A model generated the notes under the pieces. That model was not told the origin of the DNA. It made no database searches and saw nothing but the letters and a program-made list of their open reading frames with translations. A stretch of DNA of 33,044 nucleotides from Gammaproteobacteria bacterium (lineage in GTDB: Bacteria; Pseudomonadota; Gammaproteobacteria; Pseudomonadales; Halieaceae): contig JAUIEP010000041.1 in the NCBI GenBank assembly GCA_030428835.1, positions 1 to 33,044 of the forward strand, written 5' to 3'. A program made the position numbers and the translations under genes. Shown here piece after piece: positions 14,555-22,065 of the stretch (positions within the stretch are counted from its first letter, which is position 1; each line of letters starts with the position of its first letter).

Positions 14555-16528
14555 TCAGGGGGTGACGACGGCAAATACCTCGTCCGGCCGGTCGAGCAGG
14601 CCGAAGAAGCCGATCAGATCCATCTTGCTGCCCTCGACCGATACGTCGTCGGAGAACAGTGTGTCGCGCAGGCCGGCGTCGCCGGTGAGCAGGGCGATGA
14701 ACAGCGCGTGCGTGATGCGGATGGTGGCGTTGGCGGGGCGTCGCGGTGCCCCGGTGCGGTGGTGCAGCACGGCGTTCTCCACCTCAAGGACATGCGTCTC
14801 ACCGATGTCGGTGAAGTCGATGGCGATGACGTAGTCCTCGCCCTCCGCCTTCCCGGCGTCGAGCATGGCGCCCATCAGGTAGAAGAACTGCTCCAGCGGC
14901 GTTTCCTTCAGCATGTCGGCCGCGCGGGCGATCCCCACGCCGGCCTCGGGCACGCCATGGCGCAGTTCCAGCGCGCCGGTCAGGTACACGTCGCGCCAGG
15001 GACCGGACTCGGCCTGGTAGCCGAGCTGGTCGTAGGTCGCGGCGAGCAGTTCCTTCGCGTCGTCGTTGTCCGGCTCGGCGAACACGAGGTGGTTGAGCAC
15101 TTCCGCCACCCAGCGGTAGTCGCCGTCCTCGAAGTCCTCCTGCGCCCTCTCCAGCACCTCGTCCGCCCCGCCCATGCGCTCGATGTAGCGCACGGCGGCC
15201 TCTTGCGGCGGCAGCGGGTCGAGATTGGCGGGGTTGCCGTCGTACCAGCCGAAGTACCCCTGGTACACCGCCTTGGCGTTGTGCTTGAGGGTGCCGTAGT
15301 ACCCGCGGTTGGGGAAGCTCGTGCGCAGTGCCTCGGGAAGTTCGAGCATTTCCGCGATCTCGCGCGGCGTGTGGCCCCTGGAGGCCAGGCGCAGTGTCTG
15401 GTCGTGGATGAACTTGTAGCCGTCGCGCTGCTTCTTCAGGAAGTCGATGATGTCCTCGTTGCCCCACAGCGGCCAGTGGTGGCTGGCGAAGTACACTTCG
15501 GCGTCACTGAACATGTCGATCGCCTCGTCGATGTAATGGCTCCAGCGCAGCGCGTCGCGGACCTTGGCGCCGCGCAGGGTGTACAGGTTGTGCATGTTGC
15601 GCGACACCACCTCCGCGCCGCAGAACGCCTTGAGTTCCGGCAGGTAGAACGTCAGTTCCGCCGGCGCCTCCGATCCCGGGGCGTTCTGGAAGATGAACTC
15701 GAGGCCGTCGATGGTGACGCTGTCGCCCGTGGTGTTCACGATCGACGTCGGCGCGAGGATGCCGGGGCTGCCGAGGGAGGGACTCTTGCCGAGGCCCGAG
15801 CCCACGTGGCCGCGGGGCGACTTTTCCAGGTTGGTGCCGTACATGAACATGGAGCGGCGGCTCATGGTGACGCCGGCGATCACGTTCTCGCTGGTGGATT
15901 CCTCCATGAAGCCCTCGGGCGCAATGATTTCCACGCGCTCGCGCTCCTCGTCGGTCAGCAGGCCCAGGACGCCGCCGAAGTGGTCGATGTGGGAGTGGGT
16001 GAAGATCACGGCCGAGATCGGCTTCTGTCCCAGGTGTTCCCGGGCGAAGGCGACGGCGGCCGCGGCGGTTTCGCGCGCGGTCAGCGGGTCCACGACTATC
16101 CAGCCGGTATCGCCCTCGATGATGGTCATGTTGGCGAGGTCGAAGCCGCGAACCTGGTAGATGCCCTCGGTGACCTTGAACAGTCCGTGGATGTTGTTGA
16201 GGCTGGCCTGCCGCCACAGGCTGGGGTTCACGGTGTCAGGGGCCTCGCCCTGGATAAAAGCGTAGTCGGGCATGCTCCACACCGGGGCGCCGTCGTCGCC
16301 GGGGATCACGAGCGCCCCGGGCGCGGCGACCAGGCCGCGTGTGGCGTCCTCGAAGTCGCGCTGGTCGTCCAGCGGCAGGGAGGATTTAACGGCGGCGTTG
16401 GCGACGCGCGTTGCATCGGTGGCGGGGGTATTGCCCTGCGCGCCTCTACTGTCGTCACCGCCGCAGGCGGACAGCGTGAATGAGACAACAGCGAACAGGC
16501 AGATGGGCCGGATAGCGGATGGGATCAC
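14555..16528 (-). CDS. metallo-beta-lactamase-fold alkylsulfatase, lipoprotein
   Basis: This is a 657-residue enzyme. The N terminus is a lipoprotein signal with lipobox LSAC (Cys22). The metallo-beta-lactamase domain carries the zinc motif THSHIDH at residues 177-183, with the SDS-hydrolysing family phrases GWIVVDPL, SHHWPLWGNEDI and FPNRGYYGTLKHN. The C terminus is an SCP2-like domain (KMDLIGFFGLLDRPDEVFAVVTP). The family, typified by SdsA1 and Pisa1, hydrolyses alkyl sulfates to alcohols and sulfate. It probably sits in the periplasm or outer membrane. Start is GTG 16528 after AAGAAGAGG. Two TATAAC/TATAAG-like hexamers on the minus strand lie 13-28 bases upstream. Confidence 0.9.
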   Translation of the reverse strand: MIPSAIRPICLFAVVSFTLSACGGDDSRGAQGNTPATDATRVANAAVKSSLPLDDQRDFEDATRGLVAAPGALVIPGDDGAPVWSMPDYAFIQGEAPDTVNPSLWRQASLNNIHGLFKVTEGIYQVRGFDLANMTIIEGDTGWIVVDPLTARETAAAAVAFAREHLGQKPISAVIFTHSHIDHFGGVLGLLTDEERERVEIIAPEGFMEESTSENVIAGVTMSRRSMFMYGTNLEKSPRGHVGSGLGKSPSLGSPGILAPTSIVNTTGDSVTIDGLEFIFQNAPGSEAPAELTFYLPELKAFCGAEVVSRNMHNLYTLRGAKVRDALRWSHYIDEAIDMFSDAEVYFASHHWPLWGNEDIIDFLKKQRDGYKFIHDQTLRLASRGHTPREIAEMLELPEALRTSFPNRGYYGTLKHNAKAVYQGYFGWYDGNPANLDPLPPQEAAVRYIERMGGADEVLERAQEDFEDGDYRWVAEVLNHLVFAEPDNDDAKELLAATYDQLGYQAESGPWRDVYLTGALELRHGVPEAGVGIARAADMLKETPLEQFFYLMGAMLDAGKAEGEDYVIAIDFTDIGETHVLEVENAVLHHRTGAPRRPANATIRITHALFIALLTGDAGLRDTLFSDDVSVEGSKMDLIGFFGLLDRPDEVFAVVTP

Positions 16529-16690
16529 AGGTAGCCTCTTCTTATAGCGGGTTATAGCGCGAGAAACGGGCTGCTGCGGGCAGCGTGGATAGACCGTAAC
16601 AGGTCACCGGACTGGCCTCAATATGTCGATGCGCTATGATCAGGTAACCCATCAGCCAGCCCGTCGCGCCCCTGCCCGGAGACCTCCGCC

Positions 16691-17077
16691 GTGAATAAAG
16701 TGTTCGTCCTCCTCATGGTCATGGTCGGCGTCATCAACTTCCTGCCGGTACTCGGGGTGCTCTCGGCCGAGCGCATCGCCGGGGCCTACGACGTCGAGAT
16801 CGCGGGTAAGGACATGGAGATCCTCCTGCGCCACCGGGCGCTGCTGTTCGGTATCGTGGGCGGCTTCGTGTTCTACTCGTTGTACAACCCCGCCATGCAG
16901 GGTGCGGCCCTTACCCTGGCGGGTATTTCCATGCTGGGGTTCCTCGTTATTCTCTTCAGCGTGGGTGGACACAACGCGGCGCTGAACCGCATCATGCTCG
17001 CCGACGTCGTGGGCATCGCCTGCCTCGCCGGGGCCGTCGCCATCAAGTACTTCGCAGCCGCAGGAGGCAACGCCTAA
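16691..17077 (+). CDS. four-helix membrane protein of unknown function
   Basis: This 128-residue protein starts at GTG 16691 with GGAGA upstream. It has four hydrophobic segments: about 5-25 (VFVLLMVMVGVINFLPVLGV), 47-66, 72-92 and 100-122. The polar loop after the first helix has LSAERIAGAYDVEIAGKD. The overall length and helix count match a small uncharacterised inner-membrane family. The stop TAA overlaps the next ATG by one base (TAATG), suggesting coupled translation with the methyltransferase. No catalytic motif is visible, and function is unknown. Confidence 0.75.
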   Translation: MNKVFVLLMVMVGVINFLPVLGVLSAERIAGAYDVEIAGKDMEILLRHRALLFGIVGGFVFYSLYNPAMQGAALTLAGISMLGFLVILFSVGGHNAALNRIMLADVVGIACLAGAVAIKYFAAAGGNA

Positions 17078-18000
17078 TGGATGATTTCACCGCGAGCAGC
17101 ACCGCGCTCGTCACCTGCAGGATGCGCGCCGTGCACGGGCGACTCGACGCCGCGCCGATTATCGACGACCCCTGGGGCGACACGCTGGTGCCCGTGGAGG
17201 TGCTGCGCGTACTGCTGGAAAAAATGGCGCCGGAGCGACTCGCCATCGCCGGCGAACTCTCCGACGCGGAAATCGCCGCGGCCGCCGACCGCTTCGTGCG
17301 CGATTTCGGTCCCTACGGCAATGTCATCCTGCGCACGCGCTTCAACGAGGACGCGCTCGCGGCCGCCGTGGCCCGCGGTGTGCGCCAGTACGTGATCATC
17401 GGCGCCGGGTTCGACTCGTTCATCCTGCGCCAGCCCGGGTGGGCGGCCGACCTCGCGATCATCGAGCTCGACCACCCGGCGAGCCAGGCGCTCAAGCGCC
17501 AGCGCCTCGAGGAGTGCGGCATCGCCGTGCCCGCCAACGCGCACTTCACCCCGGCGGACCTCGGCAAGACCAGCGTGCGCGAGGCGCTGTCGAACTCGGT
17601 GTTCAACCCGGCGGAGCCCGCCTTCTTCGCCTGGCTCGGCGTGACCATGTACCTCACGCGCGAGCAGAACCTCGGCACCCTGCGCAGCGTGGCCGAGGTG
17701 AGCGCGCCCGGCAGTGAGATCGTGTTCAGCTACATGCACCAGGCGGTGTTCGACTCCGCGGGTGCGGGCGTGGAGCGTTACGATGAACTGGAATCGGGCG
17801 TGCGCGCGGTCGGGGAGCCGCTGGTTTCGGGCTTCGACCCCGCTACCCTGGAGGATGACCTCGCGAGCGTGGGCCTGCAATTGCTGGAGGGGTGTACCGA
17901 CGCCGACCTGGAACGGCGCTACGATGCCGACGGCGTGAACAAGCTGCAGGGCTTCGAGATATCGCTCATCGCGCGGGCCGGACCTGCCGGCGCACCGTGA
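17077..18000 (+). CDS. class I SAM-dependent methyltransferase, LCMT/TIGR00027 type
   Basis: This is a 307-residue methyltransferase. The SAM-binding signature is VIIGAGFDSFILR at about residues 107-119, followed by IIELDHPASQALKRQRL, where the acidic residue after the second strand binds the ribose. FFAWLGVTMYLTREQ is a typical catalytic-core stretch of the leucine carboxyl methyltransferase-like / TIGR00027 group. The substrate is probably a small molecule, with none identifiable. It is preceded by the membrane protein (1-base overlap) and followed by the GNAT gene (GTGA overlap at 17997-18000), so the three form an operon. Confidence 0.87.
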   Translation: MDDFTASSTALVTCRMRAVHGRLDAAPIIDDPWGDTLVPVEVLRVLLEKMAPERLAIAGELSDAEIAAAADRFVRDFGPYGNVILRTRFNEDALAAAVARGVRQYVIIGAGFDSFILRQPGWAADLAIIELDHPASQALKRQRLEECGIAVPANAHFTPADLGKTSVREALSNSVFNPAEPAFFAWLGVTMYLTREQNLGTLRSVAEVSAPGSEIVFSYMHQAVFDSAGAGVERYDELESGVRAVGEPLVSGFDPATLEDDLASVGLQLLEGCTDADLERRYDADGVNKLQGFEISLIARAGPAGAP

Positions 18001-18500
18001 GCATCCGCCCGGAGCGGGCGGCGGACCACGCGGCCGTCCACGCCCTTGTGAGCGCGGCCTTCGAACAGCCGGCCGAGGCGGACCTCGTGGCCGCCCTGCG
18101 CGAGCAGGCCAGCCCGATCATATCGCTGGTCTGTGTCGAGGGCGATGAAGTACTCGGCCATATTCTTTTCTCGCCTGTGAGCCTCGACGGTCACCCGGAC
18201 CTGAAGGTCATGGGCCTGGCGCCGATGGCCGTCACGCCACGGCGCCAGAACGGCGGCATTGGCGCCCAACTCGTGCGCGCCGGACTCGATGCGTGCCGCG
18301 AACTCGGCGTTGCGGCCTGCGTGGTGCTCGGCCACCCGCAGTACTACCCGCGTTTCGGTTTCCGGCCGTCGGTGGAGTTCGGTATCGACTCCGTGTACAC
18401 GGTGCCGCCGGAGGTGTTCATGGCGCAGGAACTGCTGCCCGGCGTACTGGCCGGGCGCTCCGGTCGCGCGCACTACCACCCGGCCTTTGCGGGGGTGTAG
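17997..18500 (+). CDS. GNAT family acetyltransferase, YhbS-like
   Basis: This is a 167-residue acetyltransferase starting at GTG 17997, overlapping the methyltransferase stop. Strand-turn-helix GLAPMAVTPRRQNGGIGAQLVRAGLDACRELG is the acetyl-CoA loop, followed by VVLGHPQYYPRFGFRPS, which is the YhbS-type HPxYYxRFGF ending. The substrate is unknown. It is probably in one transcript with the preceding methyltransferase. Confidence 0.85.
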   Translation: MSIRPERAADHAAVHALVSAAFEQPAEADLVAALREQASPIISLVCVEGDEVLGHILFSPVSLDGHPDLKVMGLAPMAVTPRRQNGGIGAQLVRAGLDACRELGVAACVVLGHPQYYPRFGFRPSVEFGIDSVYTVPPEVFMAQELLPGVLAGRSGRAHYHPAFAGV

Positions 18501-18530
18501 CAAGGTGCGGGCAAGTGTAGGAAGAGAGCC

Positions 18531-19172
18531 ATGAAGATCACGTTGTTCGGCGCCACCGGCGACCTCGGCCAGGCGCTGCTCGAGCAGGCGCTGGCGGCGG
18601 GCCACGATGTCACCGTACTGGTGCGCAACCCCGGCCGGTTGCGCGCGGGACAGCGCGAGCGCGTCACGCTGGTGGAGGGTGACGGGCTCGTGGCGGAGGA
18701 TGTACGCCGCGCGTTGCCGGAGGGCACGCAGGCCGTCCTCTTCGCGGTGGGCGTGGATGAAAAAACTTCACCGAGAGATCTGTGCACCGACGTCACCCGG
18801 CACATCATCGCCACCATGCGCGAGCGCGGCCTGTCGCGTTTTATCTGGTGCGGCGGCGGCAGCAACTTCCGTCCCGAGGATGACATTACATTCGGCGCGC
18901 GCTTCGTGCGCTGGTTCTCCGAGCACTTCCTGAACCATCGCCACACCGACAAGGAACACCAGCTCGACCTGCTGGACGACGCCACGGACATCGAGTGGTA
19001 CGGCATCCGCCCGCTGCAGATGATCGCGGGGCCGCGGCGGGAGCAGTACCGCCTCGGGTTTGACCGGTACAGCGGCTTCTCCAGAATTACCTTCGCCGAC
19101 TGTGCCCACGCCATGCTGGGCATGCTGGAAGACGACACGTGGCGGCACAAGGCGCCGATCGTGCAGTACTGA
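18531..19172 (+). CDS. NAD(P)-binding Rossmann (NmrA/SDR-like) protein
   Basis: This is a 213-residue protein. It opens MKITLFGATGDLGQALLEQAL, a GATGxxG dinucleotide-binding loop. VTVLVRNPGRL gives the basic residues that select NADP(H) in the atypical SDR/NmrA group. A later FIWCGGGSNF and WYGIRPLQM complete the fold. The catalytic Tyr-x3-Lys of classical SDRs is not seen, so it may be a reductase of the extended/atypical type or a redox sensor. Start ATG 18531 has AGGAAGAGAG in front. Confidence 0.8.
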   Translation: MKITLFGATGDLGQALLEQALAAGHDVTVLVRNPGRLRAGQRERVTLVEGDGLVAEDVRRALPEGTQAVLFAVGVDEKTSPRDLCTDVTRHIIATMRERGLSRFIWCGGGSNFRPEDDITFGARFVRWFSEHFLNHRHTDKEHQLDLLDDATDIEWYGIRPLQMIAGPRREQYRLGFDRYSGFSRITFADCAHAMLGMLEDDTWRHKAPIVQY

Positions 19173-19243
19173 GCCCGCGTATTCGCCGTCGGAATAACCG
19201 CTATGCGTTGCGCCCGCGCGCACTCCCTTCATAGAATGGTCGT

Positions 19244-19261
19244 GCGGCACCATCGTGCCGC
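19244..19261 (+). other. 7-bp hairpin in the cupin 5' leader
   Basis: GCGGCAC CATC GTGCCGC forms a perfect stem 18 bases before the cupin start. It could be a 5' UTR structure or the end of upstream transcription. No T-run follows. Confidence 0.3.
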
Positions 19262-19279
19262 GCAAGACGAGGACGCAGT

Positions 19280-19648
19280 ATGAAGCCCGCGGTAAAACCA
19301 CTTGACGAAGATGCGGAGTACTTCTTTGCCGAGGGCTGTTTCATCGTGGAGTCCTCCAACTCGCCGGAAGACCCGGCGCTGTCGGTGGCCCGCGCCCGCG
19401 TGGAGGCCGGACGCACCACGCGCTGGCATTACCTTGAAGGTATCACCGAGCGCTATGTGATACTGGCGGGGGAGGGGGATGTGGAGGTCGGTGACCTGCC
19501 CGGTACGCGGGTGCGCCCGGGCGACGTGGTCATCATTCCGCCGGGCGAACGGCAGCGCATTCACAACCCGGGCGACGGTGATCTGGTGTTTCTCGCCCTG
19601 TGTACGCCGCGCTTCATCGAGAGCGCGTACGTGGATGCAGAGAGTTAG
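19280..19648 (+). CDS. cupin domain protein
   Basis: This 122-residue single-domain beta-barrel has cupin motif 1 readable around RWHYLEGITERYVILAGEGDVEVGDLPG, with a His and Glu where metal ligands are usual. Motif 2 is VIIPPGERQRIHNPGDGDLVFLALCTPRF, with a single His. Cupins of this size bind metal and have oxygenase, isomerase or binding roles. The reaction is unknown. ATG 19280 follows GAGGA. Confidence 0.8.
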   Translation: MKPAVKPLDEDAEYFFAEGCFIVESSNSPEDPALSVARARVEAGRTTRWHYLEGITERYVILAGEGDVEVGDLPGTRVRPGDVVIIPPGERQRIHNPGDGDLVFLALCTPRFIESAYVDAES

Positions 19649-19670
19649 TGGGTAAACCAGGGAGCAGACC

Positions 19671-20210
19671 ATGGCCGAGTTTTTTGACCGGCTCGACGCC
19701 AAACTGATCGAGTTTATCGAGCAGCAGCATATCTACTTCATCGGCACGGCCGGCGCCGACGGTCACGTGAACGTGTCGCCGAAGGGTATGGACAGCCTGC
19801 GCGTACTGGATGCGAACACCGTGGCCTGGCTCAACCTGACGGGCAGCGGCAACGAGACGGCGGCGCATGTGCTGGAGAACGGCCGCATGACCATCATGTT
19901 CTGCTCCTTCGACAAGCAGCCCCTCATCCTGCGCCTGTACGGCAAGGCGCGCGCCATGCACCAGCGCGATGCCGGGTGGGATGAACTGCTTGCGCAGTTT
20001 CCTGCCTACACGGGTGCGCGGAATATCTTCACGCTGGACATGGAGATGGCGCAGACCTCCTGTGGTTACGCGGTCCCGCTGTACGAGCTGCAGGGCGAGC
20101 GCCACACGCTGACCAAGTGGGCGGACAACAAGGGCCGCGACGGCATCGAGGAGTACTGGCGCGAGAAAAACCAGGCCAGTATCGACGGCAAGGAAACAGG
20201 TATTTTCTAG
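19671..20210 (+). CDS. pyridoxamine 5'-phosphate oxidase family protein
   Basis: This is a 179-residue FMN-type split-barrel protein. The first strands IYFIGTAGADGHVNVSPKGMDSLRVLD carry the typical G-x-VNVSPKG and D-x-x-VAWLNLTGSGNETAAHVL phrases. The later MTIMFCSF and RLYGKARAM complete the barrel. Members bind FMN, F420 or heme. This branch is often described as a general stress-type flavoprotein. ATG 19671 has GGGAGC 9 bases upstream. It lies 22 bases after the cupin. Confidence 0.82.
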   Translation: MAEFFDRLDAKLIEFIEQQHIYFIGTAGADGHVNVSPKGMDSLRVLDANTVAWLNLTGSGNETAAHVLENGRMTIMFCSFDKQPLILRLYGKARAMHQRDAGWDELLAQFPAYTGARNIFTLDMEMAQTSCGYAVPLYELQGERHTLTKWADNKGRDGIEEYWREKNQASIDGKETGIF

Positions 20211-20213
20211 CCC

Positions 20214-20729
20214 ATGTTGAACGGCTGGAAGATGGGTAACAGCGTGCTGGGTGTGGACCTCGCCCTGCGCGAGTTCGCCCTGGAAGACGCCGGCCGCGTG
20301 CGTGAGCTGGTGGACGACCCGGCGGTGTCGCGCTGGACGAGCAACATCCCCCATCCCTACACACGGCAGGACGCCGTTGACTGGATTACCCAGACGGCGC
20401 GGGACCCCGAGAAGCATCCCTTCGCCGTGGTGGCGGGCGAGGAGATCGTCGCCTGCGTCAGCTACTGGCCGGACGGCGACGACATCGAGGTCGGCTACTG
20501 GGTCGGCCGCGATTACTGGGGGCAGGGAGTGTGCACGCGCGGGTTGCAACTGATGCTGGCGCGCCCCGACTTTCCGCGCGACCGCCGCGTCATCGCGCGG
20601 GTCATGGTGGGTAACGAGCGTTCGGAGCGCGTGCTGCAAAAATGCGGCTTCGAATTCAGTGCCGACTGCCGCTGCCCCCAGGGCGACAAACTGGTGGACG
20701 CGCGTTTCTTCGTCCGTACGGGCACCTGA
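20214..20729 (+). CDS. GNAT acetyltransferase, RimJ/RimL type
   Basis: This is a protein of up to 171 residues. The start may be ATG 20214 or ATG 20232; neither has a strong ribosome site. The core has LREFALEDAGRVRELVDDPAVSRWTSN, the acetyl-CoA loop GRDYWGQGVCTRGLQLML, and the ending MVGNERSERVLQKCGFEF with the Asn-x-x-Ser motif. The target is unknown. The gene ends immediately before the second REP array. Its last bases (GGGCACCTGACCCTGT) recur at 20779-20794, within the repeat zone. Confidence 0.82.
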   Translation: MLNGWKMGNSVLGVDLALREFALEDAGRVRELVDDPAVSRWTSNIPHPYTRQDAVDWITQTARDPEKHPFAVVAGEEIVACVSYWPDGDDIEVGYWVGRDYWGQGVCTRGLQLMLARPDFPRDRRVIARVMVGNERSERVLQKCGFEFSADCRCPQGDKLVDARFFVRTGT

Positions 20730-20733
20730 CCCT

Positions 20734-21217
20734 GTGGGGTCGAATTCATTCGACCCTGTCGCCTTCTCTGCGCAGTGCGGGCACCTGACCCTGTCGCCGT
20801 CTCTGCGTCCGTAGGGCCGAATTTATTCGGCGCGTAACCTCTGTCTCGATACCAACCGGTGTTCCAACTGAGGGCCGGATTCCAGGTCGAATAAATTCGA
20901 CCCTACAGGGAAAGGGTTTGTGCTTCCACCAAGTCTCTGCACCCGTAGGGCCGAATTTATTCGGCGCGTAACCTCTGTCTCGATACCAACCGGTGTTCCA
21001 ATTGAGGGCCGGATTCCAGGTCGAATAAATTCGACCCCACAGGGGCAAGGGTTTGTGCTTCCACCAAGTCTCTGCACCCGTAGGGCCGAATTTATTCGGC
21101 GCGTAACCTCCCTCTCGATACCAACCGGTGTTCCAATTGAGGGCCGGATTCCAGGTCGAATAAATTCGACCCCACAGGGGCAAGGGTTTGTGCTTCCATC
21201 AGGTGCATTCGACCTCG
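20734..21217. repeat. second REP/BIME array, about 134.5-bp units
   Basis: This region holds the same REP family as the array at 13.4 kb. A lone forward unit lies at 20734-20755. Three tandem units start at 20811, 20945 and 21080 (spacing 134 and 135), each made of a forward REP (GTAGGGCCGAATTTATTCGG), a 52-base middle, and a reverse REP (20885-20906, 21019-21040, 21154-21175) 74 bases later. A further short remnant follows to 21217. In the forward units the T-to-C change in one arm is matched by A-to-G in the other, so the stem is preserved. The stretch has no gene. It is probably non-coding mobile-palindrome DNA. Confidence 0.8.
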
Positions 21218-21275
21218 CAGGAGGTTTGCGCTACCGTGCGCTGTAACTGCCCACTCAGGCTGAACCGGAGCGCCC

Positions 21276-21530
21276 ATGGCCGAAATCAAGTTCACCCCCG
21301 ACGAGCGCGACGTGATCTGCCGCAAGGTGCAACTGTATTTCCGCGAGGAACTGGACCAGGAGATCGGCCAGTTCGACGCCGGCTTCCTGCTCGACTTCTT
21401 CGCCGAGGAGATCGGCCCCTACTTTTACAACCGCGGTCTCTACGACGCCCAGGCGATTCTCGAGAGCCGCATGGAACAGGTGGCGGAGGCGATCTACGAG
21501 ATCGAGAAGCCGACCCAGTTCAGCCGCTGA
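21276..21530 (+). CDS. DUF2164 family protein
   Basis: This 84-residue protein reads MAEIKFTPDERDVICRKVQLYFREELDQEIGQFDAGFLLDFFAEEIGPYFYNRGLYDAQAIL, which matches the DUF2164 pattern (acidic helix, DxF-LLDF, PYFYNRG-x-DA). It is small, cytoplasmic and of unknown function. ATG 21276 follows GGAG with 6-base spacing. Confidence 0.87.
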   Translation: MAEIKFTPDERDVICRKVQLYFREELDQEIGQFDAGFLLDFFAEEIGPYFYNRGLYDAQAILESRMEQVAEAIYEIEKPTQFSR

Positions 21531-21540
21531 CGCTTCGACC

Positions 21541-21942
21541 GTGGCCGGCGCATCGGGAGAGACAGACCTCAGCAGGTTGCTCGACGGGCTCGCGCCCCGG
21601 TTGCGGGAGCAGGAATACGTTTTCTGTTGTGTCGCGGGGCCCGGGCAGGTTGATCCGGCCACGGCGCCGCTCGCCACGTTCCACGAGGAGGAGGGCACGA
21701 CCCTCGTACTCGAGCGGGCCGCCGCGGATGCGGCGGGACTGCAGTACGGCCCCGTGCTGCGCTGCATCACCCTGCAGGTTCACTCCAGCCTGGCAGCGGT
21801 CGGCCTCACCGCCGCGGTATCCGGCGCGCTCGCCAACGCCGGCATCAGCGCCAACGTGATCGCCGCCTACCACCACGACCACGTGTTCGTGCCCACGGAC
21901 CGCGCCGACGAGGCGCTGGCAATCCTCGAGTCGCTCGCTTGA
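21541..21942 (+). CDS. small ACT-domain protein
   Basis: This is a 133-residue protein starting at GTG 21541, 10 bases after DUF2164. The first half has YVFCCVAGPGQVDPATAPLATFHEEEGTTLVL. The second half has the ACT strand-helix-strand pattern CITLQVHSSLAAVGLTAAVSGALANAGISANVIAAYHHDHVFVP, where HSSLxAVG and NVIAAYHHDH are the recognisable regulatory-type ACT phrases. Proteins of this group bind amino acids, with no known enzymatic role. The start is weakly supported. Confidence 0.78.
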   Translation: MAGASGETDLSRLLDGLAPRLREQEYVFCCVAGPGQVDPATAPLATFHEEEGTTLVLERAAADAAGLQYGPVLRCITLQVHSSLAAVGLTAAVSGALANAGISANVIAAYHHDHVFVPTDRADEALAILESLA

Positions 21943-21962
21943 TCTGAACCCCTTGCCTAACG

Positions 21963-22022
21963 CCCGTCATTCCCGGTGTGCCGGACCACGCGCAAGCGGT
22001 GGTCCGCCATCGCGGAATCCAG
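21963..22022. repeat. dRS3-like inverted repeat (ATTCC / GGAAT)
   Basis: CGTCATTCC and GGAATCCAGCG flank a stem of CGGACCAC (21982-21989) and GTGGTCCG (21999-22006). The ends ATTCC (21969-21973) and GGAAT (22014-22018) also pair. The sequence is similar to the arms at 28.5 kb and to the widespread dispersed repeats seen in Neisseria and many proteobacteria. It lies between the ACT gene and the convergent imuB, so it may act as a bidirectional terminator. Confidence 0.55.
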
Positions 22023-22065
22023 CGACCCTGAAATCCCGCTCGATCTACCCAAGCCCCCATCCCCC

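Noticed and set aside
14708-16483. 591-residue plus-strand open frame opposite the alkylsulfatase
   Set aside because: The minus strand holds a clear metallo-beta-lactamase-fold enzyme; the plus frame is rich in Val/Gly/His without motifs and is a GC-driven shadow.
20746-21183. Minus-strand frame through the second REP array
   Set aside because: Same reason: it is a translated repeat (repeating phrases from the 134.5-bp unit), with no ribosome site.
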